The position numbers and the translations under genes were made by a program. This document shows positions 52,634 to 61,362 of a stretch of 64,000 nt of DNA, one piece after another. The DNA is from Acinetobacter sp. NIPH 2699 (lineage in GTDB: Bacteria > Pseudomonadota > Gammaproteobacteria > Pseudomonadales > Moraxellaceae): the NCBI RefSeq assembly GCF_022549355.1, contig NZ_JAKZGL010000008.1, forward strand, positions 62,001 through 126,000. The letters are read 5' to 3'. The notes under the pieces were generated by a model. It did not search any database. It was not told the DNA's origin and was given only the letters and a program-made list of their open reading frames with translations. Position 1 is the first letter of the stretch; the number at the start of each line of letters is the position of its first letter.

Positions 52634-53800
52634 TTATAACCCAGCAGCATCCTTCAAGATTTCAACCTTATCGGTTTTTTCCCAAGTAAATGCAGAATCC
52701 GAACCTTCACGACCAAAATGTCCGTAAGCGGCAGTTTGCTTATACATTGGTTGAATCAAGTTCAACATACGTGTGATGCCATATGGGCGTAAGTCAAAGT
52801 GCTCACGAACAAGTTGAATAATCAACTCTTCTGATACTTTGGCCGTATTAAATGTATTGATCGAAATCGAAGTCGGTTCAGCAACCCCGATGGCATAACT
52901 CACTTGGATTTCACATTTATCCGCCAAGCCAGCAGCAACGATATTTTTCGCAACATAACGACCTGCATAAGCAGCAGAGCGGTCAACTTTAGATGGATCT
53001 TTACCAGAGAAAGCACCGCCACCATGACGAGCCATACCGCCATAAGTATCTACAATAATCTTACGACCTGTTAAACCGCAATCACCCACTGGACCACCAA
53101 TCACAAACATTCCAGTTGGATTGATGTGGAATTTAGTGCCAGCATGGAACATTTCAGCAGGGATGATCGGTTTTACGATTTCTTCAATGATCGCTTCTTT
53201 TAACTGGATTTGAGATATTTCAGGATCATGTTGGGTCGACAATACCACAGCATCTAGGCGAACTGGCATACCGTTTTCATAAGCAAAGGTAACTTGGCTT
53301 TTCGCATCTGGACGTAACCAAGGCAAAGCACCTGAACGACGCAATTCAGCTTGGCGCTCCATTAAACGATGCGCATAAGAAATTGGAGCAGGCATGAGGA
53401 CATCAGTTTCGCGGCTGGCATAACCAAACATTAAACCTTGGTCGCCTGCACCTTGATCTTCTGGTTTTTGACGGTCAACACCTTGGGCAATTTCAGGGGA
53501 TTGCTTGCCGATCATATTGATCACGGCACAAGTTGAGCCATCGAAACCTAAATCAGAGTGGTGATAGCCAATACCATTTACGGTCTGACGTACAATCGCT
53601 TCAAAGTCGACATTGGCTGTTGTTGTGATTTCACCAGCAAGAACAACCGCACCTGTTTTTACTAATGTTTCACAAGCGACACGCGCATACGGGTCTTCTT
53701 TTAGGATCGCATCTAAGATTGCATCACTAATTTGGTCAGCCATTTTATCTGGATGACCTTCGCTTACAGATTCTGAAGTAAAAACAGCATACTCGCGCAT
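52634..53800 (-). CDS. metK: S-adenosylmethionine synthetase
   Basis: Makes SAM from methionine and ATP. The three-domain enzyme of 388 residues has the signatures [50 protein letters not shown] and [23 protein letters not shown]. It is a single gene, divergent from tkt. A MetR-type box lies 88-100 bases upstream of its start; E. coli uses MetJ instead, and no MetJ is expected in this genus. No SAM riboswitch structure was recognised in the leader. Confidence 0.96.
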   Translation of the reverse strand: MREYAVFTSESVSEGHPDKMADQISDAILDAILKEDPYARVACETLVKTGAVVLAGEITTTANVDFEAIVRQTVNGIGYHHSDLGFDGSTCAVINMIGKQSPEIAQGVDRQKPEDQGAGDQGLMFGYASRETDVLMPAPISYAHRLMERQAELRRSGALPWLRPDAKSQVTFAYENGMPVRLDAVVLSTQHDPEISQIQLKEAIIEEIVKPIIPAEMFHAGTKFHINPTGMFVIGGPVGDCGLTGRKIIVDTYGGMARHGGGAFSGKDPSKVDRSAAYAGRYVAKNIVAAGLADKCEIQVSYAIGVAEPTSISINTFNTAKVSEELIIQLVREHFDLRPYGITRMLNLIQPMYKQTAAYGHFGREGSDSAFTWEKTDKVEILKDAAGL

Positions 53801-54184
53801 GAACGTCCTATCACTGGTATTTTCAAAAAGACAGAGTATGTTACATCGACTTAGCGGATAGGACTAGCACAAGCTGACTAAAAAGCATGAATTTATTTCA
53901 TTTTCATCATGTTTTTATTGATATGTGTATCAGTAAAACTAATATATGAGTTCTGCTCTCTATTGGATTTCTGTTGAGTCACGCTTTTATTTTAGATGCG
54001 ATGTTTACTTTTTTGCTTAACGCATGAACATTTATACTTACTAATGCCAGATCAACGAGTGAAAAATAAGAAATATCGTGTATTAGGCTTTACCCCATGT
54101 GTTTTTTTTAAGACAATAGTCACAGCTTTTGAAAGGTGATTTCTCATCTTCTCTCATCTTATTGATTTAATCGGATTCTGACTT
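53801..54184. other. Divergent metK-tkt intergenic region
   Basis: 384 AT-rich bases without an ORF. It holds the metK and tkt promoters and the MetR-type box at 53888-53900. Confidence 0.5.
53888..53900. promoter_or_regulatory. MetR-type operator upstream of metK
   Basis: TGAATTTATTTCA fits TGAANNTNNTTCA with the conserved arms and central T. It lies 88 bases before the metK start. Together with the box before metR it suggests MetR control of SAM synthesis, but each box alone can occur by chance. Confidence 0.5.
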
Positions 54185-56173
54185 ATGACAACCCCTTTAA
54201 ATGAACGTCGTATTGCAAATGCAATTCGTGTCTTGGCTATGGATGCTGTGCAACAAGCAAACTCAGGGCATCCTGGTGCTCCAATGGGGATGGCAGATAT
54301 CGCTGATGTAGTTTGGCGTGAATTTTTAAATCATAATCCAACAAACCCACAATGGGCGAACCGCGACCGCTTTGTATTGTCAAATGGTCATGGTTCTATG
54401 CTGCAATATGCGTTATTGCATTTGACGGGTTATGAATTATCGATTGAAGATTTAAAACAATTCCGTCAATTACATTCTAAAACACCGGGTCATCCAGAAT
54501 TGGGTTATGCACCTGGTATCGAAACAACAACTGGTCCATTAGGTCAGGGTATTGCCAATGCCGTTGGCTTTGCTTTAGCTGAAAGAACTTTAGCTGCCCA
54601 GTTCAACAAAGATGGTTTAAATGTTGTTGATCACTTCACTTATTGTTTCCTTGGTGATGGCTGCTTGATGGAAGGTATTTCCCATGAAGTATGTTCACTT
54701 GCTGGTACTTTAGGTCTTGGTAAGCTTGTTGTTTATTATGATGACAACGGTATCTCAATTGATGGTGAAGTTGAAGGCTGGTTCAGTGATGACACAGAAC
54801 AACGTTTCAACGCTTACGGCTGGCAAGTACTTCGTGTAGATGGTCATGATGCTGCTGCGATTCGCCAAGCAACCATTGAAGCGAAAGCTGAAACCAATAA
54901 ACCAACGATTATTATTTGTAAAACGGTGATTGGTCTAGGTTCACCAAATAAACAAGGTAAAGAAGATTGCCACGGTGCACCACTTGGTAAAGACGAAATC
55001 GTTTTAACACGTGAAGCATTAGGCTGGAAAGAAGATGCCTTTGTCATCCCTGAAGATGTCTATGCAGCATGGGATGCAAAAGCCAAAGGTCAAAGCTCTG
55101 AAGCAGCTTGGAATGAATTATTCGCGCAATACCAAGCAAAATATCCAACTGAAGCGGCTGAGTTATTACGTCGTATCAATGGTGATTTACCTGCTGAATT
55201 TGCCGCGCAAGCAGACGCATTTATTGCTGAAACCAATGCCAAAGCAGAAACAATTGCAACGCGTAAAGCAAGCCAGAACACATTACAAGCGTTCGGCCCA
55301 TTATTATCTGAATTATTAGGTGGTTCTGCTGACTTAGCGGGTTCAAACTTAACACTTTGGAAAGGTTGCCAAGGTGTACAAGAGAACCCAGCGGGTAACT
55401 ACGTGTATTACGGTGTTCGTGAATTTGGTATGACTGCAATCGCTAATGGCGTGGCTTTACATGGCGGTTTTGTTCCTTACGTTGCAACATTCCTGATGTT
55501 TATGGAATATGCGCGTAATGCTGTTCGTATGTCTGCATTGATGAAGCAACGTGTGATTCATGTGTATACGCATGACTCGATTGGTTTAGGTGAAGATGGT
55601 CCTACGCACCAGCCTGTAGAGCAAATTGCATCTTTACGTGGTACACCAAACTTAAATACTTGGCGTCCATGTGATACGGTTGAAGCTGCAATTTCTTGGA
55701 AATCTGCACTTGAGCGTAAAGATGGCCCAACTGCGTTAATTTTCTCTCGTCAAAACTTGCCATTCCAAGCGCGTAATGAAGCTCAAATTCAAAATGCTGC
55801 AAAAGGTGGTTATGTGCTTGCAGAGGAAAAAGGTGAGTTGAAAGCAATCATCATTGCAACGGGTTCTGAAGTTTCATTGGCAATGGAAGCGTATGCACAA
55901 CTTGAAGGCGTGCGTGTAGTTTCTATGCCATGTGCTGAAGAATTCGTGAAGCAAGATGCTGCGTACCGTGAAGCTGTACTTCCTGCACATATCCGTGCAC
56001 GTGTAGCAGTTGAAGCTGCTCATGTCGATTATTGGTGGAAGTTTGTTGGTTTAGACGGCAAAGTGATCGGTATGACTACTTATGGTGAATCTGCTCCAGC
56101 GAAAGACTTGTTCCAATTCTTTGGTATTACGACTGAAGCAGTTGTTGCTGCCGTAAAAGAACTGACTGCTTAA
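54185..56173 (+). CDS. tkt: Transketolase
   Basis: A thiamine-diphosphate enzyme of the pentose phosphate pathway, 662 residues. The N-terminal domain has [18 protein letters not shown], the TPP motif [18 protein letters not shown], and EKFVxHDxHS-type regions. The middle (about 350-520) has [30 protein letters not shown] and [21 protein letters not shown]; the C-terminal domain follows. All motifs are intact. It is divergent from metK and not linked to other pathway genes here. A terminator follows. Confidence 0.96.
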   Translation: MTTPLNERRIANAIRVLAMDAVQQANSGHPGAPMGMADIADVVWREFLNHNPTNPQWANRDRFVLSNGHGSMLQYALLHLTGYELSIEDLKQFRQLHSKTPGHPELGYAPGIETTTGPLGQGIANAVGFALAERTLAAQFNKDGLNVVDHFTYCFLGDGCLMEGISHEVCSLAGTLGLGKLVVYYDDNGISIDGEVEGWFSDDTEQRFNAYGWQVLRVDGHDAAAIRQATIEAKAETNKPTIIICKTVIGLGSPNKQGKEDCHGAPLGKDEIVLTREALGWKEDAFVIPEDVYAAWDAKAKGQSSEAAWNELFAQYQAKYPTEAAELLRRINGDLPAEFAAQADAFIAETNAKAETIATRKASQNTLQAFGPLLSELLGGSADLAGSNLTLWKGCQGVQENPAGNYVYYGVREFGMTAIANGVALHGGFVPYVATFLMFMEYARNAVRMSALMKQRVIHVYTHDSIGLGEDGPTHQPVEQIASLRGTPNLNTWRPCDTVEAAISWKSALERKDGPTALIFSRQNLPFQARNEAQIQNAAKGGYVLAEEKGELKAIIIATGSEVSLAMEAYAQLEGVRVVSMPCAEEFVKQDAAYREAVLPAHIRARVAVEAAHVDYWWKFVGLDGKVIGMTTYGESAPAKDLFQFFGITTEAVVAAVKELTA

Positions 56174-56189
56174 TGATTTAAGTGGTATA

Positions 56190-56218
56190 AAAAAGCGCTC
56201 TGATTAGGGCGCTTTTTT
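56190..56218 (+). terminator. rho-independent terminator of tkt
   Basis: AAAAGCGCTC and GGGCGCTTTTTT with a TGATTA loop. Confidence 0.9.
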
Positions 56219-56312
56219 ACGTATCAACATTTAGTTTCTCGCTTCAATGTTGATATATAATTAAAGAAATTTTTAAACATACTTTAATTCTATAGGCCAA
56301 ATAACAACTATT

Positions 56313-56945
56313 ATGAATGACATACCGCCACATTTATTCTCAATGATTTGTAGAATTGCTGCCAACCGTACTTATTATTTTGAGTTTGATGAATGGCGTA
56401 TAAACCTTAGGAATGCTTTGTTTGAACAAAGTACTATGGCTGAACTCAATATAGGTTTTGATATCGAGGTTCTTTTCACAGAAGACCCAAAACAGAACTT
56501 ATGTAAATATCAGCTATTTAAAAATACAGACTCTTTAATTCAGAGTTTGAAGGATATCGAAAATTTATCCGCTTGGCGGTTCTTTGGAATTGAGTGTATT
56601 GATGAATATGAAACACAGTTTTTAAAGATTGCAAGCTTAGAGATGGTTCAGTATTTTGAAAAAACAGATCTTTTTCCACAGTATAAGTCTAAAATTATAG
56701 AGCTGGTGAATATACTTCTAACCCATAAATATGGTTATGAGTTAAGAAGCGTTGATGAAAAATACATTAAATTGGACCAGCAAAAAGGGATCTTCTACTG
56801 TCCAGATGACAAGAGCGAAGTGAATTGGTATGACTTAACTTATATGATCATAAGCTCAGAGGCAAAACAGGTCATTCCTGAAAATATGTTGAAAGAATTT
56901 GAATGCCAGGAACTGAATTATCAGTTAAATATTAATTTTTTATAA
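56313..56945 (+). CDS. Hypothetical protein, 210 residues
   Basis: A soluble, acidic-to-neutral protein (MNDIPPHLFSMICRIAANRTYYF) with no signal peptide, membrane segment or recognised motif. It is AT-rich and lies alone between tkt and the OsmC gene. I cannot assign a function; the low GC of the gene may mean it was acquired, but the evidence is weak. Confidence 0.55.
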   Translation: MNDIPPHLFSMICRIAANRTYYFEFDEWRINLRNALFEQSTMAELNIGFDIEVLFTEDPKQNLCKYQLFKNTDSLIQSLKDIENLSAWRFFGIECIDEYETQFLKIASLEMVQYFEKTDLFPQYKSKIIELVNILLTHKYGYELRSVDEKYIKLDQQKGIFYCPDDKSEVNWYDLTYMIISSEAKQVIPENMLKEFECQELNYQLNINFL

Positions 56946-56982
56946 ATATGGTTTTTAAAATAAAAAACCATAATTATATCAT

Positions 56983-57393
56983 TTATCCAATACTTAATTC
57001 ACTCTGAATCGAAATATTAGAGGTTAATAATTTATGAACAGGGCAGCTTTCAGCCACTTTAAGGAGCCGTTTGTGCTGGTCTTCGGTAAATTCACCTGTT
57101 AATACGATTTTTCGCTCAATATTGTTTTGACCTGTTTCAGGTTTGCCATTTGGATTTAAGCTTAAATTTACTTGAACATGATCAAGCTGAATACCTTTAT
57201 GTTTGGCATACATTTCTAAGGTAATTGTCGTGCAAGCCCCTAAAGCTGAAAGTAAAAGCTGAACGGGGTTGGGTGCGCTGTCTTGACCACCTTTATCAGT
57301 TGGTTCATCAGCATACCATTGATGACCAGAGGAATCTGTTAGCGTGACACGGTAGGGTGTTGTCGTACTTTGAGCTTGAACGGAGTGAGTCAT
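56983..57393 (-). CDS. OsmC-family peroxiredoxin-like protein
   Basis: A 136-residue OsmC/Ohr-type protein that reduces organic hydroperoxides using two cysteines: one in [17 protein letters not shown] and one in [10 protein letters not shown]. The domain pattern ([26 protein letters not shown]) is complete. It belongs to the OsmC/YhfA side rather than Ohr, by the CxxT and CPVHKLL motifs. Single gene on the minus strand. A redox or thiol stress role is expected. Confidence 0.88.
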   Translation of the reverse strand: MTHSVQAQSTTTPYRVTLTDSSGHQWYADEPTDKGGQDSAPNPVQLLLSALGACTTITLEMYAKHKGIQLDHVQVNLSLNPNGKPETGQNNIERKIVLTGEFTEDQHKRLLKVAESCPVHKLLTSNISIQSELSIG

Positions 57394-57493
57394 ACTTTAC
57401 CTTGTTATTCACTTGATGATTTTAGCTGTGTTCATAAATTTTAGCTTAAGAAAAAATAAGAGCAACAATGCTCTTATTTTTGGGTTAATTAAA

Positions 57494-58585
57494 TCAGTAA
57501 CGTGCTTTGGCGAGCAAATTGGCATTGTCATCTAAAAACTTTGCATCTAGAAAATGGGCTTTACCGCCATGTTGAAGCACAATTGATAAAATATCATCTA
57601 CAATATCATCAGTATTGGTTGTATCTAAGTTAAGTTCAACATTTAAGGTTTCAGCATCAACTGTTGCTGGTTGTACATAACCTTTACGTATAAAGATCTG
57701 ATCAATACGACCTTCTTTTGCAGCGCGATAAATCGAGGATAGGTCTTCAATTAATAGATTTTGACTTTTCGCCTGACTGATTTCAGCTTGTGACGCTTGC
57801 TGAAGTGTCGTTCGATATGAGTCAACTTTATCCTGAGCTTCGTCAATCAGTAGGCGAGCTTCCGCTTCTAAGTTGGTGCTATTGGTCACAGTTGCAGCGA
57901 TGGCAGTTGGATTATCACTGACTTGTTGATAGAAAGAGACCGTACGTTCATCACCAACGACAAAAATAGGTAAAGAATTTTGCTTGTAAACTTCTTGAAC
58001 ACTTTTGTCGACACGGTTTAAAAACTCTTTTATATAATTTTCCTCTTTTGTTGCATTGGAGCGATCATTTGAGCTTGTTGTATAAAGATGTGTGTTCTCA
58101 ATTGGAAAATTTAAACCTTGTAATTCATCATCTTGATGAAATTCACGTACCAATTGATCGTTAAAGACCTCTAATAAGCGTCCTTGATCCCTTGAAACAA
58201 TCACTAAATAATAGTGAACCGCATTGTTCAGTTCACGAAGAATGTCTCGTGTTGCAAAATGCTGATCGATGATAACTCGTGGCTTCACTTGAAATGGAAA
58301 ATTTAGAATTTGTGTATCTTCGGCACTTGCGAAAATAGCCAAAGTATCTAAGTTATAGTTGTGGTTGTGATCTGCAAGTTTCTGTTCAATTTGATGTAGC
58401 AGTGCTTCTGCTTCGCGTTTATCATAATTTTCAGATAATCGTGTTTCTAACTCTTTCAATGCATTTTTTAAAGCAATGGCATCTTGTTGATTGTCAGGGA
58501 AAGTTCGATGGGTCGGAACAAAAATGCTGATAGCGGGATTTGCTTGCGTTATGTTTAATTGATCAAATATTTTTTGTAAATTCAT
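57494..58585 (-). CDS. Balon-type ribosome hibernation factor (bacterial aeRF1 homologue)
   Basis: A 363-residue protein of the bacterial archaeo-eukaryotic release-factor-like (baeRF) family. Features: N-terminal domain (ISIFVPTHRTFPDNQQDAIALKNALKELE), then the central domain (HYYLVIVSRDQGRLLEVFN) and the C-terminal eRF1-domain-3-like region (LSSIYRAAKEGRIDQIFIRKG). The release factor GGQ and NIKS motifs are absent, as in Balon, found in Psychrobacter, a member of the same family, which binds the ribosomal A site with EF-Tu during cold shock and stress. The family resemblance is good; the activity in this organism is inferred. Single gene, minus strand, upstream of yceI. Confidence 0.82.
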   Translation of the reverse strand: MNLQKIFDQLNITQANPAISIFVPTHRTFPDNQQDAIALKNALKELETRLSENYDKREAEALLHQIEQKLADHNHNYNLDTLAIFASAEDTQILNFPFQVKPRVIIDQHFATRDILRELNNAVHYYLVIVSRDQGRLLEVFNDQLVREFHQDDELQGLNFPIENTHLYTTSSNDRSNATKEENYIKEFLNRVDKSVQEVYKQNSLPIFVVGDERTVSFYQQVSDNPTAIAATVTNSTNLEAEARLLIDEAQDKVDSYRTTLQQASQAEISQAKSQNLLIEDLSSIYRAAKEGRIDQIFIRKGYVQPATVDAETLNVELNLDTTNTDDIVDDILSIVLQHGGKAHFLDAKFLDDNANLLAKARY

Positions 58586-58851
58586 GCAACTTTCTCCAAA
58601 TAAAAATATAAATTTTTTTAAAGGTGATTAATTTTTATAACATCGTTTGATAAAAACCATGGTTAAAAAATGATAAGTTTTGTACAGGCTAAATTTAATC
58701 TAGTTGTTGTTAAGATGAATTTTATGGGATTGTGTTATTTTGTTAAGGGGCTTCGTTGCAAAAACAAAACACTGTGTCGTAAATCACCCACATTCTATTC
58801 TTATCATTTTCTAATACAATTTAATAAATCTGAAAATCAATCGAGGAATAC
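58586..58851. other. Intergenic region with an IS-end-like stretch
   Basis: About 265 bases between the divergent Balon-type and yceI genes. It contains GGGGCTTCGTTGCAAAA (58747-58763), which resembles the terminal repeat of some Acinetobacter insertion sequences, but no transposase or second repeat was seen. Confidence 0.3.
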
Positions 58852-59433
58852 ATGAACAATTTAAAAGCTTTATCTCTAGGTGTATGTTTAGCATTAGGTT
58901 CAACGCTAGTTCAAGCGAAAGCTGTTGACTATAAAATTGATCCAACCCATACCGCAACAGTGTTTAGCTGGAATCACTTTGGTTTTTCTACGCCAAGCGC
59001 TAACTTTACAGACATCCAAGGTGTAATTAAAGTTGATAATGAAAAACCTGCAAACTCATCTGTTGAAGTGACCATTCCTTTAAGCAGTGTCAACACAAGC
59101 GTTGTGGCTTTAGATAAAGAGTTCCAAGAAGAAGCGTGGTTTAATGCTGCGAAATATCCAAACATTACTTTTAAAAGTACCAAAGTAGAAACCAAAGACA
59201 AAAAACACTTCAAGATTACTGGTGATTTGACTGTAAAAGGTGTGACGAAACCAGTGGTATTGGATGCTGTATTGAATAAACAAGGTGAGCATCCAATGGC
59301 AAAAGTTCCTGCGATTGGCTTTAATGCAACCACTTCATTTGATCGTTCTGCCTTTGGCATTGGAAGTTATGTGCCGAATGTTGGCGATAAGATCACTGTA
59401 AATATCACGACTGAAGCAACTGCCGCGAAGTAA
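58852..59433 (+). CDS. yceI: YceI-family periplasmic protein
   Basis: A 193-residue lipocalin-like protein with a signal peptide (cleavage after VQA), the core DPTHTATVFSWNHFGFSTPSANF, and the C-terminal RSAFGIGSYVPNVGDKITVNI. YceI proteins bind isoprenoid-type lipids in the periplasm and respond to base stress or osmotic stress. The start has GAGGA upstream. It is followed by a strong terminator. Function otherwise unproven. Confidence 0.9.
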   Translation: MNNLKALSLGVCLALGSTLVQAKAVDYKIDPTHTATVFSWNHFGFSTPSANFTDIQGVIKVDNEKPANSSVEVTIPLSSVNTSVVALDKEFQEEAWFNAAKYPNITFKSTKVETKDKKHFKITGDLTVKGVTKPVVLDAVLNKQGEHPMAKVPAIGFNATTSFDRSAFGIGSYVPNVGDKITVNITTEATAAK

Positions 59434-59452
59434 ATTAAAGAAATCAGTAAAT

Positions 59453-59492
59453 AAAAAAGCAGTCAGGCTAAAAAACTGACTGCTTTTTTTAT
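59453..59492 (+). terminator. rho-independent terminator of yceI
   Basis: AAGCAGTCAG and CTGACTGCTT form the stem around a GCTAAAAAA-type loop, with a T-run; it also faces the minus-strand GNAT gene. Confidence 0.88.
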
Positions 59493-59515
59493 TTAGAATT
59501 TATGAAGTTTGCATA

Positions 59516-60022
59516 TTATGCAGTGGCATTAAAGGCATCTTCATAAGTGACTATGCCTGTTGGAACATGTGCTGTAAAGGGTAGGATTTGGAAATATTCA
59601 GCAGGCACACTTTCTAAAACAAGCCTTGAATCTGCTTTAAAACCAAATCGGCCATAATACTGTGGATCACCAAGTAATACAGAGCCAAACGCATCTAAAT
59701 CTTTGATTGCTTCTAAGCCTGCCTGCATAAGCTTGGATCCGATACCTTTGCCCTGATGTTTGGGTAAAATAGAGATTGGACCTAAACCATACCAGCCTTG
59801 AGTTCCATCTGAGATGTGCACAGGTGAAAATGCAATATGCCCAATAATTTCATCGTTATTTCCTGCAACTAAAGATAGCGTTAGCTGGTTGGAAGCGCGT
59901 AAAGCATTTACGATGAATTGTTCAGTGTGACTAGAATGTTCTTCAGTTTCAAAAGCAATTTTTGTTAAATCAAATATGGCTTGAATATCAGTAATGTTTT
60001 CATCACGAATATGGATATTCAT
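59516..60022 (-). CDS. GNAT acetyltransferase, likely antitoxin partner of the TopAI-like gene
   Basis: A 168-residue GNAT-fold protein related to YhbS/YjhQ. The conserved pieces are SSHTEQFIVNALRASNQLTLSLVAGNN, IGHIAFSPVHISDGTQGWYGLGPISILPKHQGKGIGSKLMQAGLEAI (acetyl-CoA loop QGKGIG) and SVLLGDPQYYGRFGFKAD. In E. coli yjhQ, a GNAT protein, sits directly after yjhX and counteracts the YjhX/TopAI toxin. Here the GNAT follows the YjhX homologue 118 bp downstream on the same strand. An independent small-molecule acetyltransferase role cannot be excluded. Confidence 0.8.
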   Translation of the reverse strand: MNIHIRDENITDIQAIFDLTKIAFETEEHSSHTEQFIVNALRASNQLTLSLVAGNNDEIIGHIAFSPVHISDGTQGWYGLGPISILPKHQGKGIGSKLMQAGLEAIKDLDAFGSVLLGDPQYYGRFGFKADSRLVLESVPAEYFQILPFTAHVPTGIVTYEDAFNATA

Positions 60023-60140
60023 ATTAATTTTCTCTCATGTTTCTTTATCCAAGATATCTCGGATTGGTTTAAATAGTGGGGAAGAATTCATATTTTGTAA
60101 TCGGCCCACAGCGATGAGTTTATTCAAATTGAGGGCTGTG

Positions 60141-60398
60141 CTAACGATTGTCTAATTGAGGGCGTACAGACCTAAGCTCATGTAAATTAATTTGATAGGG
60201 CTGTCCATTGATGGATTTGATCAGTCTTTTCTTTCTTAGCTTATTAAAAACGTCAAGGTTGCAATCAGACAATAAGAAACCTTCTCGGTTATAGCATTCT
60301 ACAGCGATGATTTGACCAACGTTATTGCGAAGTTTTACGATTTTACCGCCTTTAGCTAAGACGTGAAGTGTCCTTTGTTCGGACTTCGATAAGTTCAT
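60141..60398 (-). CDS. topAI: TopAI/YjhX-type topoisomerase I inhibitor (toxin)
   Basis: An 85-residue protein of the YjhX/UPF0386 family, the same length as the E. coli protein. Diagnostic stretches are [42 protein letters not shown] and [15 protein letters not shown], ending RPQLDNR. E. coli YjhX, renamed TopAI, inhibits topoisomerase I and is countered by the adjacent GNAT protein YjhQ. The start is ATG 60398; an in-frame ATG at 60473 would add 25 residues absent from homologues. The GNAT gene follows 118 bp downstream. A leader ORF and hairpin lie upstream (see findings). Confidence 0.88.
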   Translation of the reverse strand: MNLSKSEQRTLHVLAKGGKIVKLRNNVGQIIAVECYNREGFLLSDCNLDVFNKLRKKRLIKSINGQPYQINLHELRSVRPQLDNR

Positions 60399-60471
60399 GT
60401 TGTTATCCAGATATAAGTAATCATAGGCAAAGTTCGGCTTTTTAAAGCCACAAAAATCGCGTTGATAACCC

Positions 60472-60492
60472 ATTTCAATATGTCATTGAAAT
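60472..60492 (-). promoter_or_regulatory. Perfect hairpin/palindrome upstream of topAI-like gene
   Basis: ATTTCAAT (60472-60479) and ATTGAAAT (60485-60492), 8-bp arms with a 5-base spacer, between the leader ORF and the toxin gene. It could be an mRNA hairpin or an operator. Confidence 0.6.
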
Positions 60493-60499
60493 ACGATTA

Positions 60500-60523
60500 T
60501 CAGATTACTGCTATCTCCAACAT
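60500..60523 (-). CDS. Leader peptide candidate, 7 residues
   Basis: ATG (60523-60521) preceded by GAGGG at an ideal spacing encodes Met-Leu-Glu-Ile-Ala-Val-Ile and stops. Such a short ORF with a strong ribosome site about 100 bases upstream of a topAI-like gene recalls the antibiotic-sensing leader (toiL) described for E. coli topAI, although the sequence is not conserved with it as far as I can judge. Translation is not proven. Confidence 0.45.
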   Translation of the reverse strand: MLEIAVI

Positions 60524-60565
60524 AAAACCCTCGATATGGATGAGATACGAAATGTATCGCGAATA

Positions 60566-60594
60566 ATTGTATAGAAGTGAAGAATACAAGTAAA
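60566..60594 (-). promoter_or_regulatory. Candidate promoter of the topAI-like unit
   Basis: On the minus strand, TTTACT (60594-60589) and TACAAT (60571-60566) are spaced by 17 bp; matches 4/6 and 5/6. A GATAC/GTATC inverted repeat (60544-60548 / 60554-60558) overlaps the expected start site and could be a repressor site. Confidence 0.45.
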
Positions 60595-60654
60595 TCGTTA
60601 TGTGAATTTTACCTTAATTTTTAAAATTCTAGGCTATAAGTAAGTAATCTTGTT

Positions 60655-61188
60655 TTATTTCTTAGAATGCTTCGCTTTTAATCGTAGATACGTCGGTGTC
60701 GATTTTTTTGCTTGTCGACGGAGCATCATTTTTATGTACAGTACAATTGCAAAACAAGCTGTCGCAACCGTCAACATTAAGCTATTCATATAGCTCATCA
60801 CTGAACTGACATAACCAATCGTAGCAAGTCGATGTTGCATACGTTCAACTTGCGTACTTGACTCAACACCTGTGATGGCCCAAGTACATAAATGTTCGCA
60901 ATTATTAATAATTAGATGATAGTTGTTTTCATGCATGCGCGAGCGCATACGTTTTACTACAGCTTTTGCTTGATAGCGAGGTGATGGATAGTTTCGAATA
61001 TAAATGACTTTATTTCGTGCGAAACGTTGCAATGAAGTTATTTCGATCGGATGCTTTTTAAAAATATGGGCAAAACCTGAATAATGAATGACTCGCCCAC
61101 GACCTGCATAAATCCCATGATGACTATACCCAAAGTGTTTAACAATGAGGTGTGCACCGAGAGGGTAACGTGGTTTTTTTTGCTGCAT
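60655..61188 (-). CDS. LRAT-domain protein with C-terminal membrane segment
   Basis: A 177-residue member of the NlpC/P60-related LRAT family. The H-box (YSHHGIYAGRGRVIHYSG) supplies H23 and H35, with spacing of 12 as in lecithin retinol acyltransferase, and the NCEHL motif supplies Cys97. A hydrophobic segment (about residues 132-156) near the C-terminus is followed by a basic tail. LRAT-type enzymes transfer acyl groups or cleave phospholipids or thioesters; the bacterial substrate is unknown. Alone, between the topAI unit and the phosphodiester glycosidase. Confidence 0.78.
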   Translation of the reverse strand: MQQKKPRYPLGAHLIVKHFGYSHHGIYAGRGRVIHYSGFAHIFKKHPIEITSLQRFARNKVIYIRNYPSPRYQAKAVVKRMRSRMHENNYHLIINNCEHLCTWAITGVESSTQVERMQHRLATIGYVSSVMSYMNSLMLTVATACFAIVLYIKMMLRRQAKKSTPTYLRLKAKHSKK

Positions 61189-61362
61189 ACTGATACAAGG
61201 TTTTTGTATTTACTCAGCTATTCTAATCAAAAAAGGTGAAGCAATCGAGTATATTTATGCAGGTATATAGAAGAATGTGTGTCTGGGTTGTATCTATTCT
61301 TTTTACACTGTACTTAGTTATGCAAAAACAAACTCAGGTCGATCATCATACGTGGGATTCAA

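Noticed and set aside
53801..54184. SAM-responsive riboswitch upstream of metK
   Set aside because: No SAM-I, SAM-II or SAH-type conserved core or P1 helix could be recognised in the leader.
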